A stretch of 64,000 nucleotides of DNA, taken from Flavisolibacter longurius (GTDB taxonomy: Bacteria; Bacteroidota; Bacteroidia; Chitinophagales; Chitinophagaceae). The stretch lies in the NCBI GenBank assembly GCA_013327885.1, contig JABUMY010000001.1, positions 496,001 to 560,000 on the forward strand, given 5' to 3'. The notes under the pieces are model-generated. The model saw only the letters and a list, made by a program, of their open reading frames with translations, made no database searches and was not told the DNA's origin. Of this stretch, positions 28,754-37,035 are shown in pieces (the first letter of the stretch is position 1; every line of letters begins with the position of its first letter). Both the position numbers and the translations under genes were made by a program.

Positions 28754-29491
28754 ATGAGAGCTATCATTATTGATGATGAACGCCTGGCCCGTACGGAACT
28801 GCGGAAACTGCTGCAGGAATTTCCCGAAGTGGAAGTGGTGGACGAGGCCTCCAATGCCGAAGAAGGCGTGCAGAAAATAGAAAGCCACAACCCCGACCTT
28901 ATTTTCCTGGACATTCAAATGCCGGGCAAGACCGGGTTTGAAATGCTGCAGGAACTGGATCATGCACCCACCGTTGTGTTTACCACCGCTTACGACGATT
29001 ATGCGCTGAAAGCATTTGAAGTGAATGCGCTGGATTACCTGCTAAAGCCCATTGAGCCCAAGCGCCTGGCTGATGCCGTGGAAAAAGTAAAAAAACTGCA
29101 GGTGACCAACGGTAGTCCCGACCACGCGGTTTCGGTGAACGGTGGTACCGGTTTGCTGGGTGAGCATGACCAGGTGTTTGTAAAAGACGGCGACCGTTGC
29201 TGGTTTGTGCGCCTGTCGGAAGTGCGGTTGTTTGAAAGCGTGGGCAACTACGCCAAGGTGTTTTTTGGGAGCAACAAACCGCTTATTCTAAAATCACTCA
29301 ACGCACTGGAAGAGCGCCTCGATCCCAAAACATTTTTCCGTGCCAACCGCAAGCACATCGTAAACCTGCAGGCCATTGAAAAAGTGGAATCTTATTTTAA
29401 CGGTGGTCTTTTGCTGGAGCTGAAAGGCGGTGAAAAGATTGAAGTGAGCCGCCGGCAAACGGTGAAGTTCAAGGAGATGATGAGCTTATAA
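28754..29491 (+). CDS. LytTR-family response regulator
   Basis: A 245-residue two-domain regulator. The receiver (1-120) has the acidic pair in IIDDERLARTEL, phosphoacceptor Asp in LIFLDIQMPGKTGFE, and the conserved Lys in DYLLKPIEPKRL. Residues about 140-245 form a LytTR DNA-binding domain (FVKDGDRCWFVRLSEVRLFE, FFRANRKHIVNLQAIEKVE, VSRRQTVKFKEMM). It is the evident partner of the kinase upstream. LytTR proteins bind paired direct repeats in target promoters. Targets are unknown; the two M28 peptidases are next but beyond a terminator. Confidence 0.93.
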   Translation: MRAIIIDDERLARTELRKLLQEFPEVEVVDEASNAEEGVQKIESHNPDLIFLDIQMPGKTGFEMLQELDHAPTVVFTTAYDDYALKAFEVNALDYLLKPIEPKRLADAVEKVKKLQVTNGSPDHAVSVNGGTGLLGEHDQVFVKDGDRCWFVRLSEVRLFESVGNYAKVFFGSNKPLILKSLNALEERLDPKTFFRANRKHIVNLQAIEKVESYFNGGLLLELKGGEKIEVSRRQTVKFKEMMSL

Positions 29492-29523
29492 TTTCAGGAA
29501 ACTTTTCTTGTAACAATAACAGC

Positions 29524-29551
29524 ATGCCCTTTCCTACGGAAGGGCATTTTT
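29524..29551 (+). terminator. Intrinsic terminator after the LytTR gene
   Basis: ATGCCCTT pairs with AAGGGCAT around a TCCTACGG centre with further CC/GG pairing, and the stem ends in TTTTT. It lies about 35 bases past the stop codon. Confidence 0.85.
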
Positions 29552-29613
29552 AACAGCCTCTTACGGGAACGCAAACCCGGAAATTTTATCTTACGCTGAT
29601 TTAATTCACACAA

Positions 29614-30912
29614 ATGAAAAAAACTGTTTTTCTCTCGTTCGCAACAGGACTGATCTTACTGGCACCGGGCATTGGCCAGGCACAAAAGAGCGCCGGGACC
29701 ATCACCGTAAAAGAAGTGGAAAGAATTGAAAACGTGCTGGCATCGGACAGCTTTATGGGCCGTGCTGCCGGTACACGGGGCAGCGAAATGGCAGCCTCCT
29801 TTATTGCGGCCGAATTTAAAAAAGCCGGCCTGCAACCCGTACAGGGAACGAGTTACCTGCAGGAGTTTGTTGTGGTAAAGCCAGTGCTGAAGGAGATGAA
29901 GTTTAAGGCCGATGGCGCTGATGCGGACGTGAAGAACGTGATCGTTTTTACCAGCAATGCCGAAGTGGAAGTGGACGAAAAATCGGGGTACGAACTGGCC
30001 TCCATTAAGGCAGGCGAAAGTTTTGGCGCCAAAGCAATGGGTTTCTTGCAGGCGAAAAAAAATACCATCGTTGTTGTTGATACCAGTTTTTCGCGGAGCT
30101 TCCCGGCACTGAACCGTTTAAAGCGCCAGCAATTCCGCACCGAACACAATACGGTTTTCCTGCTGGGCACTGCACTGCCAAAAGAGTTCAAGATAAAAGC
30201 CGATCACAGCTTTGAAGAAACAAAGCTGGCAAACGTGGTGGGCATCCTTCCTGGGAAAAGCAGAAAGGCCGAACAGGTGATCTTTTCGGCGCACTACGAT
30301 CACCTCGGTATTGGCAAGCCTGTGGCCGGCGACAGCATTTACAACGGTGCCAACGACGATGCAGCCGGCACAACAGCCGTGATCATGTTGGCTAAACATT
30401 TTAAAAAGTTGGGCAACAACGAACGCACCCTGGTGTTTGCCGCCTTCACGGCCGAAGAAACCGGCATGTTTGGCTCCCAGTATTTTTCCCGCCAGTTTCA
30501 GCCCGAAAGCGTGATGGCCATGTTCAATATCGAAATGATCGGTACCGAAAGCAAATGGGGTAAAAACTCGGCTTACATTACCGGTTACGAACAAACGAAT
30601 ATGGGCGAGATCCTGCAGGCTAACCTCAAAGGTTCTGCTTTCCAGTTTCACCCCGATCCTTACACGCAGCAGCAGTTGTTCTACCGTTCCGACAACGCAA
30701 CACTGGCCCGCCTCGGCGTTCCGGCGCATACCATTTCTACGGCCAAAATGGAAAACGAACCGCACTACCACAAACCCAGCGACGAAGTGAGTACGCTTGA
30801 CCTGCAGAACATGGCTGAGATCATTAAAGCCATTGCCGAAAGCAGCAAAACCATTGTAAGCGGAAAGGACACACCCACAAGGGTGAAGCCTGAAGGGATC
30901 CGTGCCTCATGA
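29614..30912 (+). CDS. Secreted M28-family zinc aminopeptidase (larger paralogue)
   Basis: A 432-residue peptidase with a signal peptide (MKKTVFLSFATGLILLAPGIGQAQ). The M28 catalytic domain has Zn ligands H227 (with D229) in FSAHYDHLGIG, D248/D249 in NGANDDAAGT, the E281-E282 pair in FTAEETGMFGS, and a late His in EPHYHKPSDE. Residues about 85-205 form an inserted PA-like segment that the next gene lacks. It is expected to release N-terminal amino acids from peptides in the periplasm or outside the cell. Its stop overlaps the start of the second M28 gene by four bases, so they are translationally coupled. Confidence 0.92.
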   Translation: MKKTVFLSFATGLILLAPGIGQAQKSAGTITVKEVERIENVLASDSFMGRAAGTRGSEMAASFIAAEFKKAGLQPVQGTSYLQEFVVVKPVLKEMKFKADGADADVKNVIVFTSNAEVEVDEKSGYELASIKAGESFGAKAMGFLQAKKNTIVVVDTSFSRSFPALNRLKRQQFRTEHNTVFLLGTALPKEFKIKADHSFEETKLANVVGILPGKSRKAEQVIFSAHYDHLGIGKPVAGDSIYNGANDDAAGTTAVIMLAKHFKKLGNNERTLVFAAFTAEETGMFGSQYFSRQFQPESVMAMFNIEMIGTESKWGKNSAYITGYEQTNMGEILQANLKGSAFQFHPDPYTQQQLFYRSDNATLARLGVPAHTISTAKMENEPHYHKPSDEVSTLDLQNMAEIIKAIAESSKTIVSGKDTPTRVKPEGIRAS

Positions 30913-31853
30913 TGCGGGTTCTCCTTTTTCTTTGTTGGCTGTTTGCCGGCATCGCTGCAAAAGCGCAGTACCCGGCTGACAGTTTACAAAGCAGTAAAGC
31001 GGAAGCCATCATCCGGTTCCTGGCCGGTGACTCGCTCAAGGGGCGGGGCAACGGTTCAAAAGAATTAGCTGCAGCGGCAGATTTTATTGCATCCCGGTTT
31101 GGGCAGGCAGGCCTGGTGCCGCTGTCCGGCCGGGATTCTTTTTTTATACCTTTTGCCGTACGTGGATTGCAGCGCAAGGCCCGCACGGACAGTTTGAACA
31201 ACGTGGTGGCCATGTTGCCCGGCAGGAGCCGGGCCGGCGAGGTCGTGATCTTTAGTGCGCATTACGACCACATTGGCGAAGAGGCCGGCACCATCTACAA
31301 CGGCGCCAACGACAACGCTTCGGGTACAACAGCATTGCTGCTATTAGCCGATTATTTTGCCCGCCGGGCAGACAATGAACGGACAATCCTTTTTTGTGCT
31401 TTTGCCGGCGAAGAACTGGGCCTGCTGGGGTCCACGGCATTTGCCGAACTGATAAAGCCGGAAGCCATGGTGGCTGTTATCAATATTGAAATGATCGGTA
31501 TACCTGCGGTGGGAAAGAATGCGTTTTTTATGACGGGAGCATCGTATTCAAACCTGCAGACCATCTTCCGGAAAAACCTGGATAAAAAGTACAGGATAAG
31601 GGGCGAGCCCTCTTATGAAAAAGACCTGTTCCGGCGATCGGATAATTATCCTTTTGCCCGCAAAGGCATCCCGGCCCATACCATTATGGCCAGCGATGAT
31701 GACGATGCCTGTTACCACCAGGATTGCGATGAGGCCAAGCGGATCAACGTGGAGAACATGACCAGTTTGATTCGGGCCATTGCAATGGGCAGTGCCACAA
31801 TTATTAGTGGTGCAGATACACCAACCAGAATCAACCCGAGCCGAGTGCAGTAA
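30909..31853 (+). CDS. Secreted M28-family zinc peptidase (compact paralogue)
   Basis: A 314-residue peptidase with signal peptide MMRVLLFLCWLFAGIAAKAQ. Zn ligands are H118 in FSAHYDHIGEE, D135 in NGANDNASGT, Glu pair in FAGEELGLLGS, and a late acidic/His region near DDDACYHQDCDEA, which replaces the EPHYHKPSDE of its neighbour. The two proteins share the C-terminal sequence pattern SGxDTPTRxxP, showing a tandem duplication. It lacks the insert present in the upstream copy. Two cysteines near its active-site loop (CYHQDC) are specific to this copy. Start ATG at 30909 overlaps the upstream stop. Confidence 0.9.
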   Translation: MMRVLLFLCWLFAGIAAKAQYPADSLQSSKAEAIIRFLAGDSLKGRGNGSKELAAAADFIASRFGQAGLVPLSGRDSFFIPFAVRGLQRKARTDSLNNVVAMLPGRSRAGEVVIFSAHYDHIGEEAGTIYNGANDNASGTTALLLLADYFARRADNERTILFCAFAGEELGLLGSTAFAELIKPEAMVAVINIEMIGIPAVGKNAFFMTGASYSNLQTIFRKNLDKKYRIRGEPSYEKDLFRRSDNYPFARKGIPAHTIMASDDDDACYHQDCDEAKRINVENMTSLIRAIAMGSATIISGADTPTRINPSRVQ

Positions 31854-31999
31854 GTACTGGATAGTGGTGCTGTTTCATCACGGCAAAGGACAAGCGTAAA
31901 GTCTTATGATAGGTTGAAAAGAAAAAGAATTCTACAGGCTAACTGAAACAGGAGGTCTCCTGATACAACAATATCCTAATATCTCAATATCCAATCATC

Positions 32000-32758
32000 T
32001 CACCCGTTCACCACACTCACCCCATGCACTGCAGCTGCCATCTCTTCCAACAGCGAAGGATCTTTTTCTATGGCGTTGCCCACCACGATCACATCGGCGC
32101 CGGCCTTGCAGTTGCGGTAGGCTTTTTCCGCATCGCGGATGCCGCCACCGATCACCAGCGGCACTTCAATGTTTTGCGCCACCAGGGAGATCATTTCTTC
32201 GGAAATGGGTTTTTTGGCGCCGCTGCCGGCATCCATGTAAATGAGTTTTTTGCCCAGCATTTCGCCGGCCATGGCGGTGCAAAGGGCAATGTCGGCTTTG
32301 TCGGCCGGGATGGGTGCTGCGCCGCTGATGTAAGACACCGTGGTAGGAGCGCCGCCGTCAATGACCATGTAGCCGGTGGAGATGATCTCCAACCCGCTTT
32401 TTTTCACAAAGGGCGCCGAGATCACATGCTGGCCAATGAGCAGTTCCGGATTTCGACCGGAGATCAGGGAAAGATAAAGCAGGGCATCTGCCGAAGGACT
32501 CACCTGCGAAGGGCTTCCGGGAAAAAGGATCACCGGGATATTGCTTTGCTGTTTGATCTGCTGAATGCAGGCATCGAGGTGGTCGGAAACCACCAGGCTG
32601 CCCCCCACGAAAAAATAGTCAACGGCAGCGCCGTTGGCCAGTTGCACCAGGGAAGAAAGCGAGGATGAAGTGACGTTATCAGGGTCAATCAACACAACAA
32701 ACGATTTCCGGCCGCGCTGTTTTCTTTCCACTAGGGAGGGGTAAACATTCAACTTCAT
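32000..32758 (-). CDS. Geranylgeranylglyceryl/heptaprenylglyceryl-phosphate synthase-like enzyme
   Basis: A 252-residue TIM-barrel prenyltransferase of the GGGPS/PcrB family, which joins glycerol 1-phosphate to a polyprenyl diphosphate by an ether bond. Visible family motifs: VVLIDPDNV near the N-terminus, DYFFVGGSLVV, PVILFPGSPSQVSPSADALLYLSLISGRNP, YMDAGSGAKKPI, and the phosphate-binding VPLVIGGGIRD and ADVIVVGNAIE. Bacteroidota members of this family exist, and one from Flavobacterium has been characterised as GGGP-forming; chain length here is not known. Start is ATG 32758 (MKLNVYPSLVERK); an upstream TTG at 32764 is less likely. No other archaeal-type lipid gene is in the window. Confidence 0.9.
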   Translation of the reverse strand: MKLNVYPSLVERKQRGRKSFVVLIDPDNVTSSSLSSLVQLANGAAVDYFFVGGSLVVSDHLDACIQQIKQQSNIPVILFPGSPSQVSPSADALLYLSLISGRNPELLIGQHVISAPFVKKSGLEIISTGYMVIDGGAPTTVSYISGAAPIPADKADIALCTAMAGEMLGKKLIYMDAGSGAKKPISEEMISLVAQNIEVPLVIGGGIRDAEKAYRNCKAGADVIVVGNAIEKDPSLLEEMAAAVHGVSVVNG

Positions 32759-32808
32759 CCGCAATGATTATGGTTGCAAAAATGCGAAAAAATTCTTGCT
32801 CTTCTCCA

Positions 32809-33537
32809 CTATAGCCGTTTATAAACAGCCAGTTGAAGAATATGGTTGTTGACAAATGCCGTTCGGGTGTTGCTGTACTGGTTCATATAACCAATTTCAA
32901 TATCCATTTTGCCCTGAAAACGATAACCTACAGCGCCATACAAACGGTTCTGGTCAAACGCTTTTCCGTTGACGGCCGTGGTGTTGCCGGTGTTGAGAAA
33001 AACTTCGTTTTGCAAGGCTGCAAAAGGACCGGAAGAAAATGTCGTTCCGGGTACCAGGGGTAAAATGCCGCGGATAAAATAACGAAAGCGAAACACCTGG
33101 TCGTAGCCATCGGTTGCTAATTCATCCCCGGAAATCTTTGCCTTTGGAATAAACCGCTCTTCAAACCGGAAGCGGTGGGCCAGTGCCACTTTGCTGACCT
33201 TTTGGTTGACGAGGGCCTGCTGCCAGATGCGGTGTTCGGAAAGTAGCGAGGAAGCTGTTCCCACTGTGCGGCGACTGCTGTTCAGTAAATAACCGGCGGT
33301 GAACACCAGGTTTTTATTCAGGTGGTAATTCAATCCTGGCCGCAGCAGGATGGCGCCAACATTTTCCAGGTCATTGGTAGAGCGCAACTGCGCATCAAAA
33401 TGCAGGCTGAAGCGGTTGTTCAGCTTAAACGTATTGAACGAGCCTGCCCAGCCGCTGAATTGTTGCTGTGCGTTGCCCGATACCGTGAGCATCAAAAGAG
33501 CTGCAAAGAAAAAAAGAGGATGTTTGAATTTGATCAT
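32809..33537 (-). CDS. DUF2490 outer-membrane-barrel-like protein
   Basis: A 242-residue exported protein (signal MIKFKHPLFFFAALLMLTVSGNAQ) matching DUF2490: FSGWAGSFNTFKLNNRFSLHFDAQLR, then LLRPGLNYHLNKNLVFTAGY, RHRIWQQ-like and HRFRFEERFIP segments, ending in IGYMNQYSN and a short aromatic C-terminus. Alternating hydrophobic strands suggest a beta-barrel. The DUF2490 assignment comes from the strand pattern and LNYHL/RFEERF motifs; function unknown. It lies 36 bases after the kinase-like gene and 50 bases before GGGP synthase, all on the reverse strand, so an operon is possible. Confidence 0.82.
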   Translation of the reverse strand: MIKFKHPLFFFAALLMLTVSGNAQQQFSGWAGSFNTFKLNNRFSLHFDAQLRSTNDLENVGAILLRPGLNYHLNKNLVFTAGYLLNSSRRTVGTASSLLSEHRIWQQALVNQKVSKVALAHRFRFEERFIPKAKISGDELATDGYDQVFRFRYFIRGILPLVPGTTFSSGPFAALQNEVFLNTGNTTAVNGKAFDQNRLYGAVGYRFQGKMDIEIGYMNQYSNTRTAFVNNHILQLAVYKRL

Positions 33538-33573
33538 GGTTCCGGCAATAAAAAGCGCAAATATGGCCAAGGA

Positions 33574-35040
33574 TTAGCGAAAACTGACCTTTGCGCCGTT
33601 TTTTGCCGCGGGGAAATCGTTCTTTCCTTCCTTGTCAAAAACAGCGGTTCGTATATCACCGCCCAGTTCGTAGCGGTCATCGCCTTCGCCGCCGTTCAGG
33701 TAAAGGCGTATCCGCGTACGCACCGCTTCATCAATGGTAAAGCGGTCGTTTCCTCCCAAGCCGTTCAGGGTTAGCTTAAAGGTTTCGGAACGTACAAAGG
33801 TGCGGTCGTAAAGTTTGGCGCCCCTTTCGCCGCCAGGCTGCAACTGGTAGATCTGCAGGCGAAAACCCTTTTCCGCCGGCGTCAACGCAAACCATTCCCT
33901 TTCGCTGCTGCCTTCTACCTGCACGGTGCGGGCCAGCGACCGGTAGTACTTCATCGCCTGTTTTTCCAGGTCATCGCGACGGCCCCTGATCTTTTCAATA
34001 AAAGAAGGCCCAACGAGGTTAAAGATGGCAGGTGGCAGGTTGCTTACGGCTTGTTCAATGGCGTTGTCATCCAAGTCGTGCTGCAGTTGTCGTACTGTTT
34101 GCCGCCAGGTGGCTGCATCCAGGCCATGCAGGAAGATCTCGTCTAGCCGGCGGCCTTTGTGGTTGACGCTGTGGATATAGTCAAGGTTTTTGCTAAAATT
34201 GACCATGAACCGCAGCGCTGCCACCCGGGCAAGCTTGGGCACCAGCCCGTTGCTGAAATAAAATGCCCAGTCGCGGTCGCGGGGAATAGCCTGGTAATAG
34301 GTCAGCCCGGCAGAATCCTGTTCGCCCCAGCGCCAGTTGTCGAAGTGTCGGTCCCAGTCGGCAATAATCATGTCCAGCAGTCTTGCCCGGAGCAGGGCCC
34401 GCTGATCCACCACGTGGGTATTGGTCTTCATGATCTTTTCTAGCATCTTCTCCGTGTTGTCGGTGTCTTCAAAGCCGGCATCGCGGTTTTCGAGCATACA
34501 GATGGTGCCGGCAAAAATGGAATTGTATTCGCCTAAGGCCGTGTCTTCTGCTACAAAAAATATCCTGGGATTAGCTGCCCGTACACCGGCGCTTTTTGCC
34601 AATGGACCAATAATGAGTGGGGCATACGGCATGGCGGCAGATACCTGGTCCTGCGCCACTTTTTCGGCAAGGGTGCCTTCCAATGGCCCCGACAGGGCGC
34701 CGCCGACATCTTTGTCAAGGGTGCGAAGTGCCCATTCGGCGCCGTTCTTGTCTTCCAGTTTCAATGATTTTGTTTGCATGCCACCACCCAGCTCTTCAAT
34801 CTTAAGCCCGGATTGGGAAAGGCGGAAAACGGGAAGGGTAACCTGTTGCCGCCAAACGGTGCGGTAGTTTTTGCCCATGAGTAGATGCCGGAGAAAGCTC
34901 TGGGCCTTGTACCGGTCGCTTACAATGGTTTCCACGGAGTCGGGGGCAACATAGCGGTAGGGCGGGTGGCTAACCTGCGCTTTTGCAGGCCACTGCAATG
35001 CATAAACGAAAAACAACAACACCCATCTTTTCAAACTCAT
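33574..35040 (-). CDS. Secreted kinase-like protein with RTX-like C-terminal repeats
   Basis: A 488-residue protein with signal peptide MSLKRWVLLFFVYALQWPAKAQ; upstream in-frame residues are low-complexity intergenic DNA. Residues 85-112 (GGGMQTKSLKL...EWALRTLDKD) resemble a glycine-rich loop followed by the ATP Lys of HipA/PI4K-like kinases. Residues 228-235 (DWDRHFDN) match the catalytic D-x-x-R-H-x-x-N pattern and PRDRDWAF (253-260) the metal-binding DxD. The C-terminus has two GGxGxD-like units (NGLGGNDRF, NGGEGDDRY) similar to RTX calcium sites. A similar kinase-like segment occurs in larger Bacteroidota Omp85-linked proteins, as far as I recall. Kinase activity in the periplasm or outside is inference. 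Confidence 0.7.
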   Translation of the reverse strand: MSLKRWVLLFFVYALQWPAKAQVSHPPYRYVAPDSVETIVSDRYKAQSFLRHLLMGKNYRTVWRQQVTLPVFRLSQSGLKIEELGGGMQTKSLKLEDKNGAEWALRTLDKDVGGALSGPLEGTLAEKVAQDQVSAAMPYAPLIIGPLAKSAGVRAANPRIFFVAEDTALGEYNSIFAGTICMLENRDAGFEDTDNTEKMLEKIMKTNTHVVDQRALLRARLLDMIIADWDRHFDNWRWGEQDSAGLTYYQAIPRDRDWAFYFSNGLVPKLARVAALRFMVNFSKNLDYIHSVNHKGRRLDEIFLHGLDAATWRQTVRQLQHDLDDNAIEQAVSNLPPAIFNLVGPSFIEKIRGRRDDLEKQAMKYYRSLARTVQVEGSSEREWFALTPAEKGFRLQIYQLQPGGERGAKLYDRTFVRSETFKLTLNGLGGNDRFTIDEAVRTRIRLYLNGGEGDDRYELGGDIRTAVFDKEGKNDFPAAKNGAKVSFR

Positions 35041-35194
35041 AGCAAATAAATACAGTTCCTTTAACCGTACTGTTGCAAATGTTTTGCCGGGAGTTGGGAG
35101 CAAGGGGCAAGGGGCAAGGGACAATAAGCAATGGGCAATGAGCAACAGGCAACAGGCGTGTTTCGCTTCACTTATAGGCACTCCTGCACCCCAA
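35041..35194. repeat. Low-complexity intergenic purine-rich word repeats
   Basis: From about 35083 to 35160 the sequence is a run of related 6- to 8-base words (GGGCAAG, GGCAAT, AGCAAC, GGCAAC). Similar GCAA-type words fill the gap near 3941-3975. No ORF or hairpin of note. It lies between the kinase-like gene and the GNAT gene. Confidence 0.6.
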
Positions 35195-35707
35195 CTATTC
35201 TATGGCAACGGCACAATTGATCCATTCGGCATCGAAACTTGCCTTGTATTTTTTGTAGAAGCTGATGGCGGGCTCGTTCCATTCCAGTACCTGCCATACA
35301 ATGCCGCTTAGTCCCCGCTCCCTGGACTCAACGATCAGCCTGTCGAAAAGCAACTTGCCTATTCCCTGGCCACGGAGTTTTTCGGTCACCAGGAAATCCT
35401 CGAGGTACATGCGCTGTCCTTTCCAGGTGCTGAAGCGGATATAATAAAGGGCAAAACCCTCTACACGGCCATCCTGTTCAGCCACAAAGGCCCACCACAC
35501 CGGCTTTTCTCCAAAGCCGCTTTCGGTAAAATGCGCCAGCGTTACCGTTACTTCATCCGGCGCCTTTTCATACAGGGCCAGTTCCTTTACCAGTTCCAGT
35601 ATCCGTTGGCAATCTTCCCGCACTGCACGACGGATAACGGTTTGGGGTTTGGAGTTTGGGGTTTGGCGTTCTTCAGACCGCGGAATCTTTTCAGTATTGT
35701 TGTTCAT
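35195..35707 (-). CDS. GNAT-family N-acetyltransferase (diamine-acetyltransferase-like)
   Basis: A 170-residue GNAT enzyme. The acetyl-CoA-binding motif is LRGQGIGKLLFDRL preceded by YLEDFLVTEK, and the downstream WNEPAISFYKKY is typical of diamine (spermidine/spermine-like) acetyltransferases. The catalytic domain starts at VIRRAVREDCQRI, about residue 25. The N-terminal 24 residues (RSEERQTPNSKPQTV) are encoded by a low-complexity GTTTGG-word repeat on the forward strand and have no family counterpart; there is no later Met before the domain, so this start or a non-ATG start inside it must be used. Substrate inferred only. Confidence 0.88.
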   Translation of the reverse strand: MNNNTEKIPRSEERQTPNSKPQTVIRRAVREDCQRILELVKELALYEKAPDEVTVTLAHFTESGFGEKPVWWAFVAEQDGRVEGFALYYIRFSTWKGQRMYLEDFLVTEKLRGQGIGKLLFDRLIVESRERGLSGIVWQVLEWNEPAISFYKKYKASFDAEWINCAVAIE

Positions 35708-35773
35708 TTTTTCTCTTATTTATCAAATCTGGATCACGTCATCAACCTATCAACCTATTAACTTATCCACCAC

Positions 35774-36979
35774 TCAACCCATCGCCTGTTCCAAATCAGC
35801 CACAATATCTTCTACATTCTCAATGCCCACGTTCATCCGGATCAAGCCATCGGTAATGCCGTATTGCTCCCGCTGCTCTCTGGGTACGCTGAAATGCGTC
35901 ATCGATGGCGGGTGACAAAGCAGGGTGTCTACCGTGCCCAGCGAAACGGCCCGTGTGCAAAACTGCAGCTTGTTCATGCAGGCCACGCCGGCATCAAAGC
36001 CACCCTTCAGCTCAAAGCTTAACATGGCGCCGGGCTTGCGCATTTGCTTTTGCGCAATGGCATAAGCAGGGTGGGAGGAGAGGCCTTCGTAATTGACGCG
36101 GGCCACGGCGGGATGATTCTGCAGGTGCTGTGCTACGGCCACTGCATTGCTGCAGTGCCGCTCCATGCGCAGCTCCAGGGTTTTAATGCCCTGTGTCAAT
36201 AAAAAAGCATCAAAGGGATTGGCGTTGCCGCCAAGAATGCGGTGCGATTTGGTGATGCTGTCTTTCATCTTTGCCACGTCGCGGCCAACTAGGATGCCGC
36301 CAATGGCCGTACCGTGGCCGTTTAAAAATTTGGTGGTGGAGTGCACGATGTAGTCCACGCCAAAGCGGAAAGGCTGCTGCAGGTAAGGCGTGGCAAAAGT
36401 ATTGTCGCAGGCAACCGCCAGGTTATAACGTTTAGCGATACCCGTTAGTTCTTCAATGTCTACGATCTGGATAGTGGGGTTGGCCGGGGTTTCAAGGTAG
36501 AGCAGCTTGATGTGGCGGTCGTGCTGGATGATGCTTTCCACGTTCTCCGGGTTGCGCAGGTCGGCTGTTACTGCTTCAATACCAAAATGCGGTAGAAGTG
36601 TCCGGAGCAGCGTTTCGGTGCCGCCGTACAGGGAATAATGTGTGAGAATTTTATCGCCGGCCCTTAGCGTGGAAAGCAGCAGCGTAGAAATGGCTGCCAT
36701 ACCGGAAGCATGGAGGATACCTTTGGCTTCCATCTCCAGGCCAAAGGTTTCCAGGGCGGCTATTTTTTCCTCGGCCTCGGTAATGGAAGGGTTACCGTAG
36801 CGGGAATAGATATACCCTTCCTCTTCGCCGCTAAAGCGCCGCATGCCTTGTTCAGCCGTATCAAAAACATAGGTGCTGGAGGCATAGATGGGTGTTTGGT
36901 GGGCATAGTTCGGGTCTTGCCTATGACCAGCGTGTATTGCTGTTGAGCCAAAGCCTTTCGGGGAAGTTTTTTTCTGCAT
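35774..36979 (-). CDS. PLP-dependent Cys/Met-metabolism enzyme (cystathionine synthase/lyase family)
   Basis: A 401-residue fold-type I PLP enzyme. It has the phosphate-binding YSRYGNPS motif, GMAAIST, DNTFATPYLQQP, and the PLP lysine K217 in VHSTTKFLNGHGTAIGG. It belongs to the family that includes cystathionine gamma-synthase, cystathionine gamma-lyase and methionine gamma-lyase; motifs cannot decide which. The C-terminal SLGTVDTLLCHPPSMTH is typical of the lyase/gamma-synthase group. Start is ATG 36979 (MQKKTSPKGFGSTAIHAG). A TAnnTTTG element (37013-37020, reverse) lies about 34 bases upstream. Confidence 0.9.
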   Translation of the reverse strand: MQKKTSPKGFGSTAIHAGHRQDPNYAHQTPIYASSTYVFDTAEQGMRRFSGEEEGYIYSRYGNPSITEAEEKIAALETFGLEMEAKGILHASGMAAISTLLLSTLRAGDKILTHYSLYGGTETLLRTLLPHFGIEAVTADLRNPENVESIIQHDRHIKLLYLETPANPTIQIVDIEELTGIAKRYNLAVACDNTFATPYLQQPFRFGVDYIVHSTTKFLNGHGTAIGGILVGRDVAKMKDSITKSHRILGGNANPFDAFLLTQGIKTLELRMERHCSNAVAVAQHLQNHPAVARVNYEGLSSHPAYAIAQKQMRKPGAMLSFELKGGFDAGVACMNKLQFCTRAVSLGTVDTLLCHPPSMTHFSVPREQREQYGITDGLIRMNVGIENVEDIVADLEQAMG

Positions 36980-37012
36980 GGTAAACGAAGGTTTTTCGTT
37001 AATTCGTCTTTT

Positions 37013-37020
37013 CAAAAATA
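37013..37020 (-). promoter_or_regulatory. Possible -7 promoter element for the PLP-enzyme gene
   Basis: TATTTTTG on the reverse strand fits TAnnTTTG and lies 34 bases before the ATG at 36979. No clear -33 TTG is present at the usual distance, so confidence is modest. Confidence 0.35.
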
Positions 37021-37035
37021 GGCCTCATTTTACCG

